Assembly (NCBI GenBank): GCA_964452915.1
Contig: CAYVNW010000019.1
Location: 1 to 51,317 of the forward strand
Source: Colivivens sp964452915
Lineage (GTDB): Bacteria; Bacteroidota; Bacteroidia; Bacteroidales; Bacteroidaceae
Direction: 5' to 3'
DNA length: 51,317 bases
Below the pieces are notes generated by a model. The model made no database searches and had not been told where the DNA came from. It worked only from the letters and a program-made list of their open reading frames with translations. Within the stretch, counting starts at the first letter, position 1. Every line of letters begins with the position of its first letter. Of the stretch, positions 1 through 8,826 are shown in pieces. A program made the translations under genes and the position numbers.

Positions 1-123
1 CTCATGTTGTATATCTTTGTTTATTAAACAATTAAACTCGCTCTTAATGTCGTTTCTGCGATATTATGATGTATTATATAACTTATTATATATTCACTTG
101 TCTTTATGTTACTCTGACTATTG

Positions 124-1009
124 TTAGTTCCTTTTCCTTATGTTTGCTGGCGTGTCACCAAGGTGTGTCTTTACAAATTTACCGAAAAACGATAGATTAG
201 GAAATCCTAACTCGTATGCTATTTCTTTGATATTGCGCTCTGAATGTGATAATTCCCGCTCTATCACTGTTGTCATATTTTTATGAATCCACTTAAGTGC
301 ACTCTTGCCTGTAGTTTGCCTGACTGATATGGACAAGTGTTGTGGAGTTACAAACAGACGTGCTGCAAACGCGGATACAGAATGAATGCGTCCTTTGCTC
401 ATTGCAAGCATCTCCATAAACCGGCTGTTAAGCAATTCACTGTCGGATGCGTTCTCGGCAGAAGGTTGGACATGTTGCACATACCGGTCAATCAGGCTGA
501 TTAACTCGTAAGTCAACCCATGCCAAAGAGATTGTATAATTTGAGTGCGGAATTTCTTTTCGGTGTCCTGCATGTTCTCAGTTATCAAGTTTTGATAGTG
601 GAGTAGGTGGTTCCAGTCATCGGCTTGAAAATCCACAACGTGGTTACGAAGTACGAATTGATAGTATTCCCACATCTGTTTGTTTAAATACAGATCTTTA
701 AAAATGATAGGACTGACACATATGGCTACTGCACGAAAATCCGTACTGCTTAGAAAGTCGGTTATAATAGAAGTGATTGGGCATATCATTGCTTGGCGAC
801 CACACACCGTCAGACTGACATTGTCTACAGAAACCTGCAGTTTTCCCTCTGTGCAAATGATGCATAAGACGAAGCCGATTTGTATTCCTTGTTACCCAAG
901 TGTAGAGGCAAGTTGTTGTATGTCGGCAAGGAATTCCAAGTTGTCATCAGCATATTTAGTCCACCCGTTACTGACTAATTGTAAATTGTAAAATGTCTAT
1001 CTGTTTCAT
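124..1009 (-). pseudogene. AraC-family transcriptional regulator, N-terminus broken
   Basis: The uninterrupted part, from about 891 down to 124, encodes a sensor-like N-terminal region and a C-terminal AraC DNA-binding domain. The second helix-turn-helix is clear (IKEIAYELGF, then LSFFGKFVKTHLGDTPANIR). The longest open frame only begins at a GTG at 807, but good AraC-type sequence continues upstream in the same frame (residues like GFVLCIICTEGKLQV) until a TAA at 892-894. Beyond that stop the same frame reads plausible regulator sequence again (GWTKYADDNLEFLADIQQL). The only well-placed ATG, at 1007-1009, is in a different frame. The gene therefore carries at least one nonsense codon and one frameshift, and a promoter -7 box lies upstream of the old ATG. 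The inducing ligand is unknown. A sequencing error is possible, but two lesions favour decay. Confidence 0.6.
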
Positions 1010-1036
1010 TGTTTCTCTTCTTAGTAATCCTAATTG

Positions 1037-1044
1037 CAAAGATA
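1037..1044 (-). promoter_or_regulatory. Bacteroidetes -7 promoter box upstream of the broken AraC gene
   Basis: The minus strand reads TATCTTTG, an exact match to the TAnnTTTG element, 28 bases before the ATG at 1009. No matching -33 TTTG is seen at the expected distance, so this is a probable but incomplete promoter. Confidence 0.45.
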
Positions 1045-1445
1045 CAATATATTGTGCGACATGCTATGTTCTATTTTTATTAATGAATGTTCCATTCTTT
1101 GTTTTTTATGGTGATAGTTTCAAAACAGAACAAAGTATAGATTCTTCAAATGACATTGTATAGCAGTATGTAAGTGACACACATGTATGCATGAAGCAAG
1201 AAAAGTGGTAAATTGTATGTATGAAAAAACTGTTTTTAAGTTATTTATTCAAAGTTTTTTGTGTATCCAGCAATCTCTTCTCCTCACGTTGTCTCGATGA
1301 TTGAAAGATGTGGCTCGGATCTTCGTTGCACTGTAATAACGGAGCATCGCAACATATAATGCAATGGTGGGCTCACTCTTTCCTATGGAAGTAGGGATGG
1401 TGATAATGACGTCATGAGTCCTCCTGGTTATGATCCTGGTTCAAG
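1045..1445. other. Intergenic region without recognised gene
   Basis: About 400 bases between the AraC remnant and the end of the CotH gene. No open frame with coding character, RNA gene or strong terminator hairpin was recognised. Near 1435-1445 a GGTTCAAGTC stretch resembles a tRNA T-arm, but no acceptor or anticodon arms surround it. Confidence 0.4.
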
Positions 1446-4400
1446 TCAGTAGCGAACATGGGCTACTTTACGAGTCTTGGTATATCCGTTGCTATATATA
1501 ATCTTTTGTATTACGATGTGTTCGTTGCCAGGGTCTGTTATGCGTTGACCTTGCAGATTATAGTATTGGACATCCACTATTTGGGCATCATCCATTGCGA
1601 TTTGCTCCACAAGATCAGTTTCATCGTTGCTGGCTACGTATGTAAGTTCTGTTGATGTTAATGTATGATTACTTTGTCCTATGGTTATCCGATTGAATAA
1701 TGCTACATTATCACTTCCATCGGGATAACGCCCGAAGGTTTGCCACCGTTTCTGAGCCCTGTACACAAGACTGTCGGTCCATGATCCGTCTCCGGCTGTC
1801 AAACTTATGTATTCACCGTCGGAATTTCCCAGTTTGAATGGTGTGTGCAGTTCGCTGATACCATTTCTTCCGTCGCACCATACTACCTTGTAGCCGTATG
1901 CGGGAATCACAGATGATGCATCCCCGTCTGCCGAGATACGGTATTTCTCGGGATTGTTTCTGTCATCACTCAAATACATCCCTGTTATGTCCACTTCTTT
2001 GTCTGTCATATTGTAGAGTTCCAACCAGTCGCTCTTATTCATGTAGTCGTTTATGTAAATATCGTTTTTTGAACTGACTTCGTTGACACGTATTGGAGGT
2101 AACGTATTTGCGGTACTTTCCATCAGTGTAAAAACTGCCTTAACAGTATAATTGTCTGCACCGAACTGTTCGTCAAGATTAAACACAGTATCAGTGCATT
2201 CGATACTTCCATTTACTTCCCAACCTACGAAACGGTAGTTGTTGGGCGCAAACGCTTTCAGTGAAATGTGCGGAAACAGAACACCATCGAAAAAGTTTTC
2301 TGGTATTTCTTGTCCATTGAGCAACAATCGACATTGGTTTGTGTTAGACGATATTTGCATTGTGTATTCATCATCAGTTATTTCAAATGTCTCCTTTAGG
2401 TTGTTAATAGCTGCCGTATGAAAGCCTTCCTTGTCTGCAATACGTCCATATAGTTTCTGGACCTTTTCAACTGGACTGTTCCCTTCAATAGCAAGAGCCG
2501 CTGTAATGGTCTCTGTCATTGTATCGATTATCGGCTTGCATCGGGTGGGGTCGAATACACTTCCACTTACAAGACAATATGCATCGATAAACTGTTTCCT
2601 AAATGGCTCGTACGTCAGCATATTCCTAAATGTCTTGACCAGTTTGCTATTTACGGTCTGAAGTTTGTCGACTATTGCTGTGTTGCTGTCTGAAGCGAAG
2701 CAACCATCGAGGTCATACATCACAATATGTATTTTGCCATCTTTTGCGTTAAAGCCTTTGATGTTCTTAAGTCCACTTCTGATCCAGTCGGCGTTACCCA
2801 TAAAAATTTCTGCTGCCATGTAGTTGCAATACTCATCAACGTCGAGAATTTCCTGTATTCTGTTCCATGTCGCAGTATCAGATGGGGAGGAAGCAAGAGT
2901 CGTTGCCAATTCATACCACTTGTTTATCTTTTCCAGTGTTCCAGCCTTAACTATTATGTCATCTTCCCATTGGTTGATCTCATCTCCGTCTATCCCATAG
3001 TTGCTGTAAGCGAATTTTTTGTTGCTTGCCTCGCGTAGGTTGAGCATGCCAAGATAGTGACCGTCAAGAAACACATGGCAAGGTTGCCATGCCTGGCTGT
3101 CGATGTAGAAGCCACTCGTACGTATTATCTCTTGTAATGCTGCGTCCCATATTCTTGCATACTGGTCTTGACCTCCATTGCGGACCAGCAATGTCTTCAG
3201 TTTTATGTACGGCTTGCTGTCGAATACTGCATAAGGAAAGAACCCTCTTCCACCATACTGCTTGTCTGCATTAAGTTTGAACGAGGACTTGTATTCCCAA
3301 AAGTCATCACCGTGATTGAAGCGTGACCATCCTCCGAAAATTGAGAATGCGCATTCTTCATTCAGCTTTGTGACATACTCTCCAGACTGCTCGTCAGGCT
3401 CCATGTATTCCATGCATACAGGACGTTCCCAGTCCATATTTTGGTTACATTTGGTTTTCTGGTTATTGCCGATTTTCCCGTTTGTCCCTGTAACATACAC
3501 TCCTATGGTATCATTGAAAAAGTTATCGGGATGGCTACTGACACTGAGTACCGGCAAATAATAGCCTCGGTCGTTCTTTATGAAACTTCGTGTCACTACT
3601 TCACTGTTCAGCATCCCCTGTTTTGTCAATATGAATCGGTATATGGTAGTTTTGTCCGTACTGAAAACACCATCGGCAGATACGATTCCATGTTTCTTTG
3701 TAGGTGTAGAGCCATCTGTGGTGTAGTACAGGGTTGCACAGTTTGGTATGTCCACTTTGAAGTTGATTTGGGAGTTGAACAATGTTCCTCCTGTGTCCAC
3801 CTGGGGTGCGTCCACCCGTTCATCCGCAAATTCGCTCAAGCTGTTTGACATTGAAGGTGTTGGTTCGGATGTCCAACTCCACATGGTTCCACCATCTTCC
3901 ATTCGTGCATACGAACAGCGTGACATTGCCGGTGGATAATTTAGGGCGTCTATCGTTGTGCCGTCCCTGCCGACTATCTCTATAATGCCTCCTTCTGCAT
4001 CGAGTTTGAAGCGCACTTGAGTCGAGGCGTTATTCCCATAGTTGCCGTCTTGGCTGTTGTGGTCAAACCATAGGTTATGGAATCCGTGTGCCTGTACATT
4101 GCCATGCATGGCATTCAGCGTGTAAGTGTCCACATTCCCATCGGAATCGGTATGCCGCACTTTCAACCCACTGAGCCACACACTCTCATCTCCTGAGTTG
4201 TACAGTTCAATCCACCCGCCATAATTGTACGATGGGTCAGTAAACAAGTCTATGTTCGCAACTTGTATCTCATTGATGACTAATCCGGAACCATCTGCAC
4301 GCGCACATGGTGCATATGTGCATAAACACAAAAGCATGAGCAGACCAATACATTTGTATGTTTTATATCGTCTGTTAGCATGTAACCATGCTAAATATAT

Positions 4401-4451
4401 CCTGACGTTAAGTAATATAGCAATAAAGACTATTGTAAGCAATATTTGCAT
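1446..4451 (-). CDS. Secreted CotH-kinase protein with two lamin-tail domains
   Basis: About 1001 residues starting at the ATG at 4451. A longer frame to 4586 exists, but the extra residues do not look like a protein start, whereas the chosen start is followed by hydrophobic segments ending in a signal-peptide-like stretch (LLMLLCLCTYAPCARA). Domains in order: a lamin-tail domain (about 55-165, motif LVINEIQVAN...WIELYNSG), a chitobiase/FN3-like segment (YYTTDGSTPT), a CotH domain (about 300-650, with LGMLNLREASNKKF and the metal-binding-like VMYDLDGCF), and a second lamin-tail domain (near 790-910, IRVNEVSSKND...DWLELYNMTDKEV). The C-terminus has YYNLQGQRI, common on secreted Prevotella proteins. 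CotH domains are atypical kinases that phosphorylate protein in spores; the role here is unknown, probably at the cell surface. It appears to be a single-gene unit. Confidence 0.8.
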   Translation of the reverse strand: MQILLTIVFIAILLNVRIYLAWLHANRRYKTYKCIGLLMLLCLCTYAPCARADGSGLVINEIQVANIDLFTDPSYNYGGWIELYNSGDESVWLSGLKVRHTDSDGNVDTYTLNAMHGNVQAHGFHNLWFDHNSQDGNYGNNASTQVRFKLDAEGGIIEIVGRDGTTIDALNYPPAMSRCSYARMEDGGTMWSWTSEPTPSMSNSLSEFADERVDAPQVDTGGTLFNSQINFKVDIPNCATLYYTTDGSTPTKKHGIVSADGVFSTDKTTIYRFILTKQGMLNSEVVTRSFIKNDRGYYLPVLSVSSHPDNFFNDTIGVYVTGTNGKIGNNQKTKCNQNMDWERPVCMEYMEPDEQSGEYVTKLNEECAFSIFGGWSRFNHGDDFWEYKSSFKLNADKQYGGRGFFPYAVFDSKPYIKLKTLLVRNGGQDQYARIWDAALQEIIRTSGFYIDSQAWQPCHVFLDGHYLGMLNLREASNKKFAYSNYGIDGDEINQWEDDIIVKAGTLEKINKWYELATTLASSPSDTATWNRIQEILDVDEYCNYMAAEIFMGNADWIRSGLKNIKGFNAKDGKIHIVMYDLDGCFASDSNTAIVDKLQTVNSKLVKTFRNMLTYEPFRKQFIDAYCLVSGSVFDPTRCKPIIDTMTETITAALAIEGNSPVEKVQKLYGRIADKEGFHTAAINNLKETFEITDDEYTMQISSNTNQCRLLLNGQEIPENFFDGVLFPHISLKAFAPNNYRFVGWEVNGSIECTDTVFNLDEQFGADNYTVKAVFTLMESTANTLPPIRVNEVSSKNDIYINDYMNKSDWLELYNMTDKEVDITGMYLSDDRNNPEKYRISADGDASSVIPAYGYKVVWCDGRNGISELHTPFKLGNSDGEYISLTAGDGSWTDSLVYRAQKRWQTFGRYPDGSDNVALFNRITIGQSNHTLTSTELTYVASNDETDLVEQIAMDDAQIVDVQYYNLQGQRITDPGNEHIVIQKIIYSNGYTKTRKVAHVRY

Positions 4452-5077
4452 AGTTTGTTTTTTTATTATATAAATCAATTGAATTTGCGAAGTTACGAAG
4501 ATTTCTTCACATAATATTAAATTAATTTTAAAATGTGTAGCAATCCTTGTGGTAATTAAAAATATAGCTTTTTGATTGTAAATCAAAGATTACAAACGAA
4601 GTAATCACGATCTCATTGTGCACAGTACTGTGAGGGTAGGGCTGTCGCCTGGAAACAACTTATCATTCTGATGTATATTGTTATACCATCTTCTCTACTC
4701 TCTAATCACTTGTCTTGCTCGGCATGACGATGTGGGGAAGGCATAGTAAAGTACTTGCGTGGGCAAGGTCAAGTACTTGTTTTTTGCCTCGGGTTTCAGA
4801 CCTCAAAAAGGATATTCAATTAGTTTGCGATTTAAATGCATTTCGTTTTTGGCTCACAGATTACACGGATTTACATGGATGATGTGAGGAGGAAGAATGT
4901 GTCAAGCGGCGACCCTCCACGGACCGAAGTTACTATGCATACGCCCCGCCTCACATTACATGATGAGACGGGGTTACTAAGCGGTGAGTCCGCTGGACTC
5001 ATGGTGTGCAATGCTATACAGTGGTATTCTATGGTGAATCCTATGGACTCAAGACTCAGTGCAATGATGCCTTGCAT
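4452..5077. other. Long intergenic region holding a dispersed repeat
   Basis: There is no credible gene between the CotH gene and the transketolase terminator. Open frames on both strands at about 4836-5093 are mirror images of each other with no family resemblance. The tract contains a 78-base repeat (4770-4847) that recurs at the right end of the window. An AGTACTT core also occurs at about 4750, just before the repeat. Confidence 0.5.
4770..4847. repeat. Dispersed intergenic repeat, copy A
   Basis: This 78-base segment aligns without gaps to 51184-51261. Both start with CAAGTACTTG, share ACCTCAAAAAGGATATT, then AATTAGTTTGCG, and end TGCATTTCGTT. The right-hand 48 bases differ at only three positions and the left half is more diverged. 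In this copy the sequence then runs into an unrelated tract with no 22-base tandem repeats. Function is unknown. Confidence 0.75.
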
Positions 5078-5113
5078 AAAAAAAGGCATGTGAATTCTTG
5101 TTATTCACATGCC
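5078..5113 (-). terminator. Rho-independent terminator after transketolase
   Basis: A perfect 11-bp stem (GGCATGTGAAT paired with ATTCACATGCC, loop of 7) is followed on the minus strand by seven T residues. It lies 26 bases beyond the transketolase stop codon and ends the araD-araA-araB-tkt unit. Confidence 0.9.
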
Positions 5114-5139
5114 CCTGTCAGTATTGTGATATGAAAAAT

Positions 5140-7158
5140 TTATAGAATACTCTTTACTTGATCGTATACATTCTGTGCAGTGTAACCAAGTTTCTCATCG
5201 AGTACTTTGTATGGTGCAGAGAATCCGAAGCTCTTCAATCCCCATACTTTGCCTTCGTTGCGAGGAACAAGTCCTTCGAGTGTAACAGGCAATCCGGCAG
5301 TCATACCAAACTTCTTTACTCCTGTAGGAAGTACTGATTCCTGGTAATCCTCGCTCTGTGTACGGAAGAGACCTTCAGATGGAACACTTACAATGCGGCA
5401 CTTGATGCCATCCTTGCGAAGAAGTTCTGCTCCAGCAACGAGTGTTGATACTTCTGAGCCAGATGCTACAAGTATGATGTCTGGGTTAGCATCGCTACCT
5501 GCGATTACGTATGCACCCTTGGCTGCCTGTGAATAGTCGTTACCTTCTGGAAGGTCGTTGATATTCTGACGTGAGAGGATGAGTGCTGATGGGGTAGAGG
5601 TATTCTCCATTGCAAGTTTCCATGCTTCAGTAGTCTCTTTTGCATCAGCAGGACGGAGTACGAGCATTGAATTCTTGCCGTGATGGTTCTGTAATTTCTC
5701 CATCAAACGTATTTGTGCCTCTTGCTCCACTGGCTCATGTGTTGGTCCGTCTTCTCCGACACGGAATGCGTCGTGTGTCCAAATGAACTTGACTGGTAAT
5801 TCCATAAGTGCTGCCATGCGGACAGCTGGTTTCATATAATCGGAGAATACAAAGAATGTGCCACATGCAGGAATAACACCTCCATGAAGTGCCATACCGA
5901 TGCAGCAGCATGCCATTGAAAGTTCTGCAACACCTGCCTGGAAGAATGCGCCTGAGAAGTCACCGGCCGCAAATGCATGTGTCTTCTTGAGGAAGCCGTC
6001 AGTCTTGTCGGAATTTGAAAGGTCGGCAGATGCACAAATCATGTTAGGCACTTGTTCTGCAAGAACGCCTAAGACGGATGCACTTGCACTACGTGTAGAG
6101 TCGTTTGCCTTTTGCTGTACTTTCGACCAGTCTACCTTTGGTGCAACACCGCTGAACCATTCGTCTTGTTGCGCTTTTTTCTCCGGATTGGCTTTTGCCC
6201 ATTCTGCTTCTTCTGCGTAGCGGGCAGCACAGATATCCTTAAGTTGTTCTGCACGTTTTGCATAAAGCTCCTTGACATCATCAAAAATCTTGAATGGATC
6301 ATCAGGGTCGCCACCCAGATGCTTGATTGTGTTGCGGTAGGCTTCGCCACCAAGTGGTGCTCCATGAGTCTTGCAATTTGCTTCGTATGATGATCCGTCA
6401 TCCTTAAGTGCGCCTTTACCCATAATACACTTACCGATTATGAGAGCTGGTTTGCCCTTAACTGCCTTTGCCCATTCTATTGCCTTACGGATTTGTTCTG
6501 CGTCGTTGCCGTTGATAACAGTAACTTCCCAACCCAATGCACGGTATTTAGCGGCTGTGTCTTCGTTCATTACGACCTTCGTCTCTGTTGAGAGCTGAAT
6601 ATCATTCGAGTCATAGAACATGACGAGATTGTCGAGTCCGAGAATTCCGGCTATGCGTGCGCCGCCTTGACTTATTTCTTCCTCAACACCGCCATCAGAA
6701 ATGTATGCATAGATGGTTTCCTTTGAGAAAGTAGGGTTGCCGGTGTGAGCGGCAAGGAACTTAGCGGCTATAGCTGCTCCGATTGCAAAAACGTGTCCTT
6801 GTCCGAGAGGTCCGGATGTATTCTCAATGCTGCGTGTTATGTCGAACTCAGGGTGTCCTGTTGTAGGCGAACCCCACTGGCGCAACTGTGCGAGTTCTTC
6901 AAGTGTGAACTTGCCAATCAATGCCAGTTGTGAATACAGCATGGGAGCCATGTGACCAGGGTCGAGGAAGACGCGGTCACGACCTACCCATCCAGGGTTC
7001 TTCGGGTCGTATTGCAGATATTCTGAATAAAGAACATTTATAAAGTCTGCGCCTCCCATCGCTCCACCTGGGTGACCTGATTTTGCTTTCTCTACCATAG
7101 AAGCAGCCAGTATGCGGATATTATCGGCTGCGTGATTTAATACTTGAATTGAATTCAT
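5140..7158 (-). CDS. tkt: Transketolase
   Basis: 672 residues, full length for the family. Transketolase moves two-carbon units between sugar phosphates in the cytoplasm, using thiamine diphosphate, and links pentose phosphates to glycolysis. Visible motifs are SGHPGGAMGGADF near the N-terminus, GPLGQGHVFAIGAA, the cofactor region YISDGGVEEE...YDSNDI, the pyrimidine-domain motif DAFRVGEDGPTHEPVEQ, and LSRQNINDLP near the C-terminus. The start ATG at 7158 lies 14 bases after the ribulokinase stop, so it is very probably co-transcribed with araDAB. This placement makes sense because AraD produces xylulose 5-phosphate, a transketolase substrate. The terminator at 5078-5113 closes the unit. This may be an arabinose-inducible transketolase in addition to a housekeeping copy elsewhere, but the window cannot show that. 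Confidence 0.95.
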   Translation of the reverse strand: MNSIQVLNHAADNIRILAASMVEKAKSGHPGGAMGGADFINVLYSEYLQYDPKNPGWVGRDRVFLDPGHMAPMLYSQLALIGKFTLEELAQLRQWGSPTTGHPEFDITRSIENTSGPLGQGHVFAIGAAIAAKFLAAHTGNPTFSKETIYAYISDGGVEEEISQGGARIAGILGLDNLVMFYDSNDIQLSTETKVVMNEDTAAKYRALGWEVTVINGNDAEQIRKAIEWAKAVKGKPALIIGKCIMGKGALKDDGSSYEANCKTHGAPLGGEAYRNTIKHLGGDPDDPFKIFDDVKELYAKRAEQLKDICAARYAEEAEWAKANPEKKAQQDEWFSGVAPKVDWSKVQQKANDSTRSASASVLGVLAEQVPNMICASADLSNSDKTDGFLKKTHAFAAGDFSGAFFQAGVAELSMACCCIGMALHGGVIPACGTFFVFSDYMKPAVRMAALMELPVKFIWTHDAFRVGEDGPTHEPVEQEAQIRLMEKLQNHHGKNSMLVLRPADAKETTEAWKLAMENTSTPSALILSRQNINDLPEGNDYSQAAKGAYVIAGSDANPDIILVASGSEVSTLVAGAELLRKDGIKCRIVSVPSEGLFRTQSEDYQESVLPTGVKKFGMTAGLPVTLEGLVPRNEGKVWGLKSFGFSAPYKVLDEKLGYTAQNVYDQVKSIL

Positions 7159-7172
7159 CTAAAAATTGGTTA

Positions 7173-8768
7173 TTAGTTATTACTTTTATAATCAACGGCT
7201 GCTTGTTCTACAGGCAGACATTTCTTATAGTTCTCAAGATATACGTTGAAGCCTTCAACATCTGCAGGATCTGGGTCAACAGATATGCCTTCATTGCCTG
7301 CGAATACTACCTTGTCGAGGAAGTCGGCTAACGACAATTTGTCTGGGTTGTTGACAAGATACGATGCAAGTAACGCTATACCCCATGCTCCTCCTTCGCC
7401 TGCTGTCTCCATGACAGAGATAGGGGAGTTGAGTGCGGCTGCCAGCATTTTCTGTCCTACTCCTTTTGTTGTGAAGTAACCGCCATGGCCGGTGATTCGG
7501 TCTACTTTGACGTGCTCTTGTTTAAGCAGAATGTCGTTTCCGACCTTCAAGACTCCAATAGCCCCGTATAGGTGTGCACGCATGAAGTTGGCGAGAGTAA
7601 ACTTGTCATTTGCCGAGCGTATCACAAGCGGACGCCCGTCAGCAAGTCCTGTAACAGGTTCTCCTGATATATAATTATATGACAGGATGCCTCCACAGTC
7701 TGGATCTCCTTTCAAGGCAATGTTGAACAATCGGGTATACAATTCGTTAGTGTTCTGTTGTATACCTAATAATTCAGCGTATTCCTTAAATATCTTTACC
7801 CATGCGTTTATGTCGGATGTACAGTTGTTGCAGTGTACCATGGCAACAAGGCTGCCATCAGGTGTAGTTACCATATCAATCATCTCGTATGGCTTTGACA
7901 ATTCTTTTTCAAGAACTATCATTGAGAATGATGATGTGCCGGCTGATACGTTACCGGTGCGTTGTTTAACTGAGTTTGTCGCTGCCATACCGGTTCCTGC
8001 ATCTCCTTCCGGAGGGCATACTGGTATGCCTGGTTTCAAGTGTCCCGAAACGTCGAGCTTGTTAGCTCCGTCTGGTGTCAGATAGCCTGCATCCTCGCCT
8101 GCACTTAATGACTTTGGCAGGATGTCGAGCAGTTTCCAGCTGTATCCTTTAGGTGCAATGAGCTTATCAAACTTTTCTACCATCGTTGCATCGTATGTCT
8201 TGGTCTTAGGGTCAACAGGAATCATTCCTGACGCATCACCTACACCGAGTACCTTTCTGCCTGTGATCTGCCAATGAACGTAACCTGCGAGGGTAGTAAG
8301 ATAATCGATGTCTGCTACGTGCTCTTCGTTGTCGAGTATTGCCTCATATAAATGTGAGATGCTCCAGCGGAGAGGTATGTTGTAGTTGAAGAGTTTTGAC
8401 AGTTCTGCCGCTGCTTTGCCTGTATTGGTATTACGCCACGTACGGAACGGAACAAGGATGTCATTGCCCTTGAATGGCATATAACCATGCATCATGGCAC
8501 TTATTCCTATTGCGGCAAGAGTTTCTATTTCGGTATCATACTGCTCGAGTACATTCTTACGAAGATCAGCATAGCAATCTTGCAATCCGTACCATATAGC
8601 TTCAATGCTGTATGTCCAAAGTCCGTCAACCAATTGGTTTTCCCATGTATGGCTTCCTTGTGCTATTGGTTTGTTTTCCTGGTCAATCAAAACAGCCTTG
8701 ATTCTTGTTGAGCCGAATTCTATACCTAAAATGGCTTTTCCTGCTTTAATTGTTTGTCTTGCATCCAT
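7173..8768 (-). CDS. araB: L-ribulokinase (FGGY family carbohydrate kinase)
   Basis: About 531 residues from the ATG at 8768 (MDARQTIKAGKAILGIEFGS). A GTG at 8810 extends the frame but lies inside an intercistronic hairpin, so it is not the likely start. FGGY kinases phosphorylate sugars with ATP, and the neighbours indicate L-ribulose as substrate. The N-terminal ATP-binding phosphate loop is LGIEFGSTRIKAVLID. The region TGNVSAGTSSFSMIV and the late GHGGYFTTKGVGQKMLA and ETAGEGGAWGIALLASY match the FGGY C-terminal domain. The protein resembles the Bacteroidetes araB-type kinase rather than xylulokinase, judged by position between araA and transketolase. It follows araA and is followed 14 bases later by tkt. 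Confidence 0.9.
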   Translation of the reverse strand: MDARQTIKAGKAILGIEFGSTRIKAVLIDQENKPIAQGSHTWENQLVDGLWTYSIEAIWYGLQDCYADLRKNVLEQYDTEIETLAAIGISAMMHGYMPFKGNDILVPFRTWRNTNTGKAAAELSKLFNYNIPLRWSISHLYEAILDNEEHVADIDYLTTLAGYVHWQITGRKVLGVGDASGMIPVDPKTKTYDATMVEKFDKLIAPKGYSWKLLDILPKSLSAGEDAGYLTPDGANKLDVSGHLKPGIPVCPPEGDAGTGMAATNSVKQRTGNVSAGTSSFSMIVLEKELSKPYEMIDMVTTPDGSLVAMVHCNNCTSDINAWVKIFKEYAELLGIQQNTNELYTRLFNIALKGDPDCGGILSYNYISGEPVTGLADGRPLVIRSANDKFTLANFMRAHLYGAIGVLKVGNDILLKQEHVKVDRITGHGGYFTTKGVGQKMLAAALNSPISVMETAGEGGAWGIALLASYLVNNPDKLSLADFLDKVVFAGNEGISVDPDPADVEGFNVYLENYKKCLPVEQAAVDYKSNN

Positions 8769-8787
8769 GCTTATTCTTTGGTTATTA

Positions 8788-8817
8788 AATCCAGGTGGCA
8801 CACTGACCACCTGGATT
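8788..8817 (-). promoter_or_regulatory. Perfect intercistronic hairpin between araA and araB
   Basis: An 11-bp perfect stem (AATCCAGGTGG with CCACCTGGATT, 8-base loop) begins 10 bases after the araA stop and ends 20 bases before the araB ATG. On the minus strand it is followed by TTAATAACC, which is too poor in T for a strong terminator. It may be a partial attenuator or a 3' stabiliser that adjusts araA relative to araB. Confidence 0.65.
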
Positions 8818-8826
8818 CATTTGTTG

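Noticed and set aside
1435..1445. tRNA-like T-arm sequence GGTTCAAGTC
   Set aside because: No acceptor stem, D-arm or anticodon arm can be built around it.
4836..5093. Overlapping open frames on both strands in the gap before transketolase
   Set aside because: They are mirror shadows of each other, have no family pattern, and cover part of a dispersed repeat. There is no promoter of the expected type.
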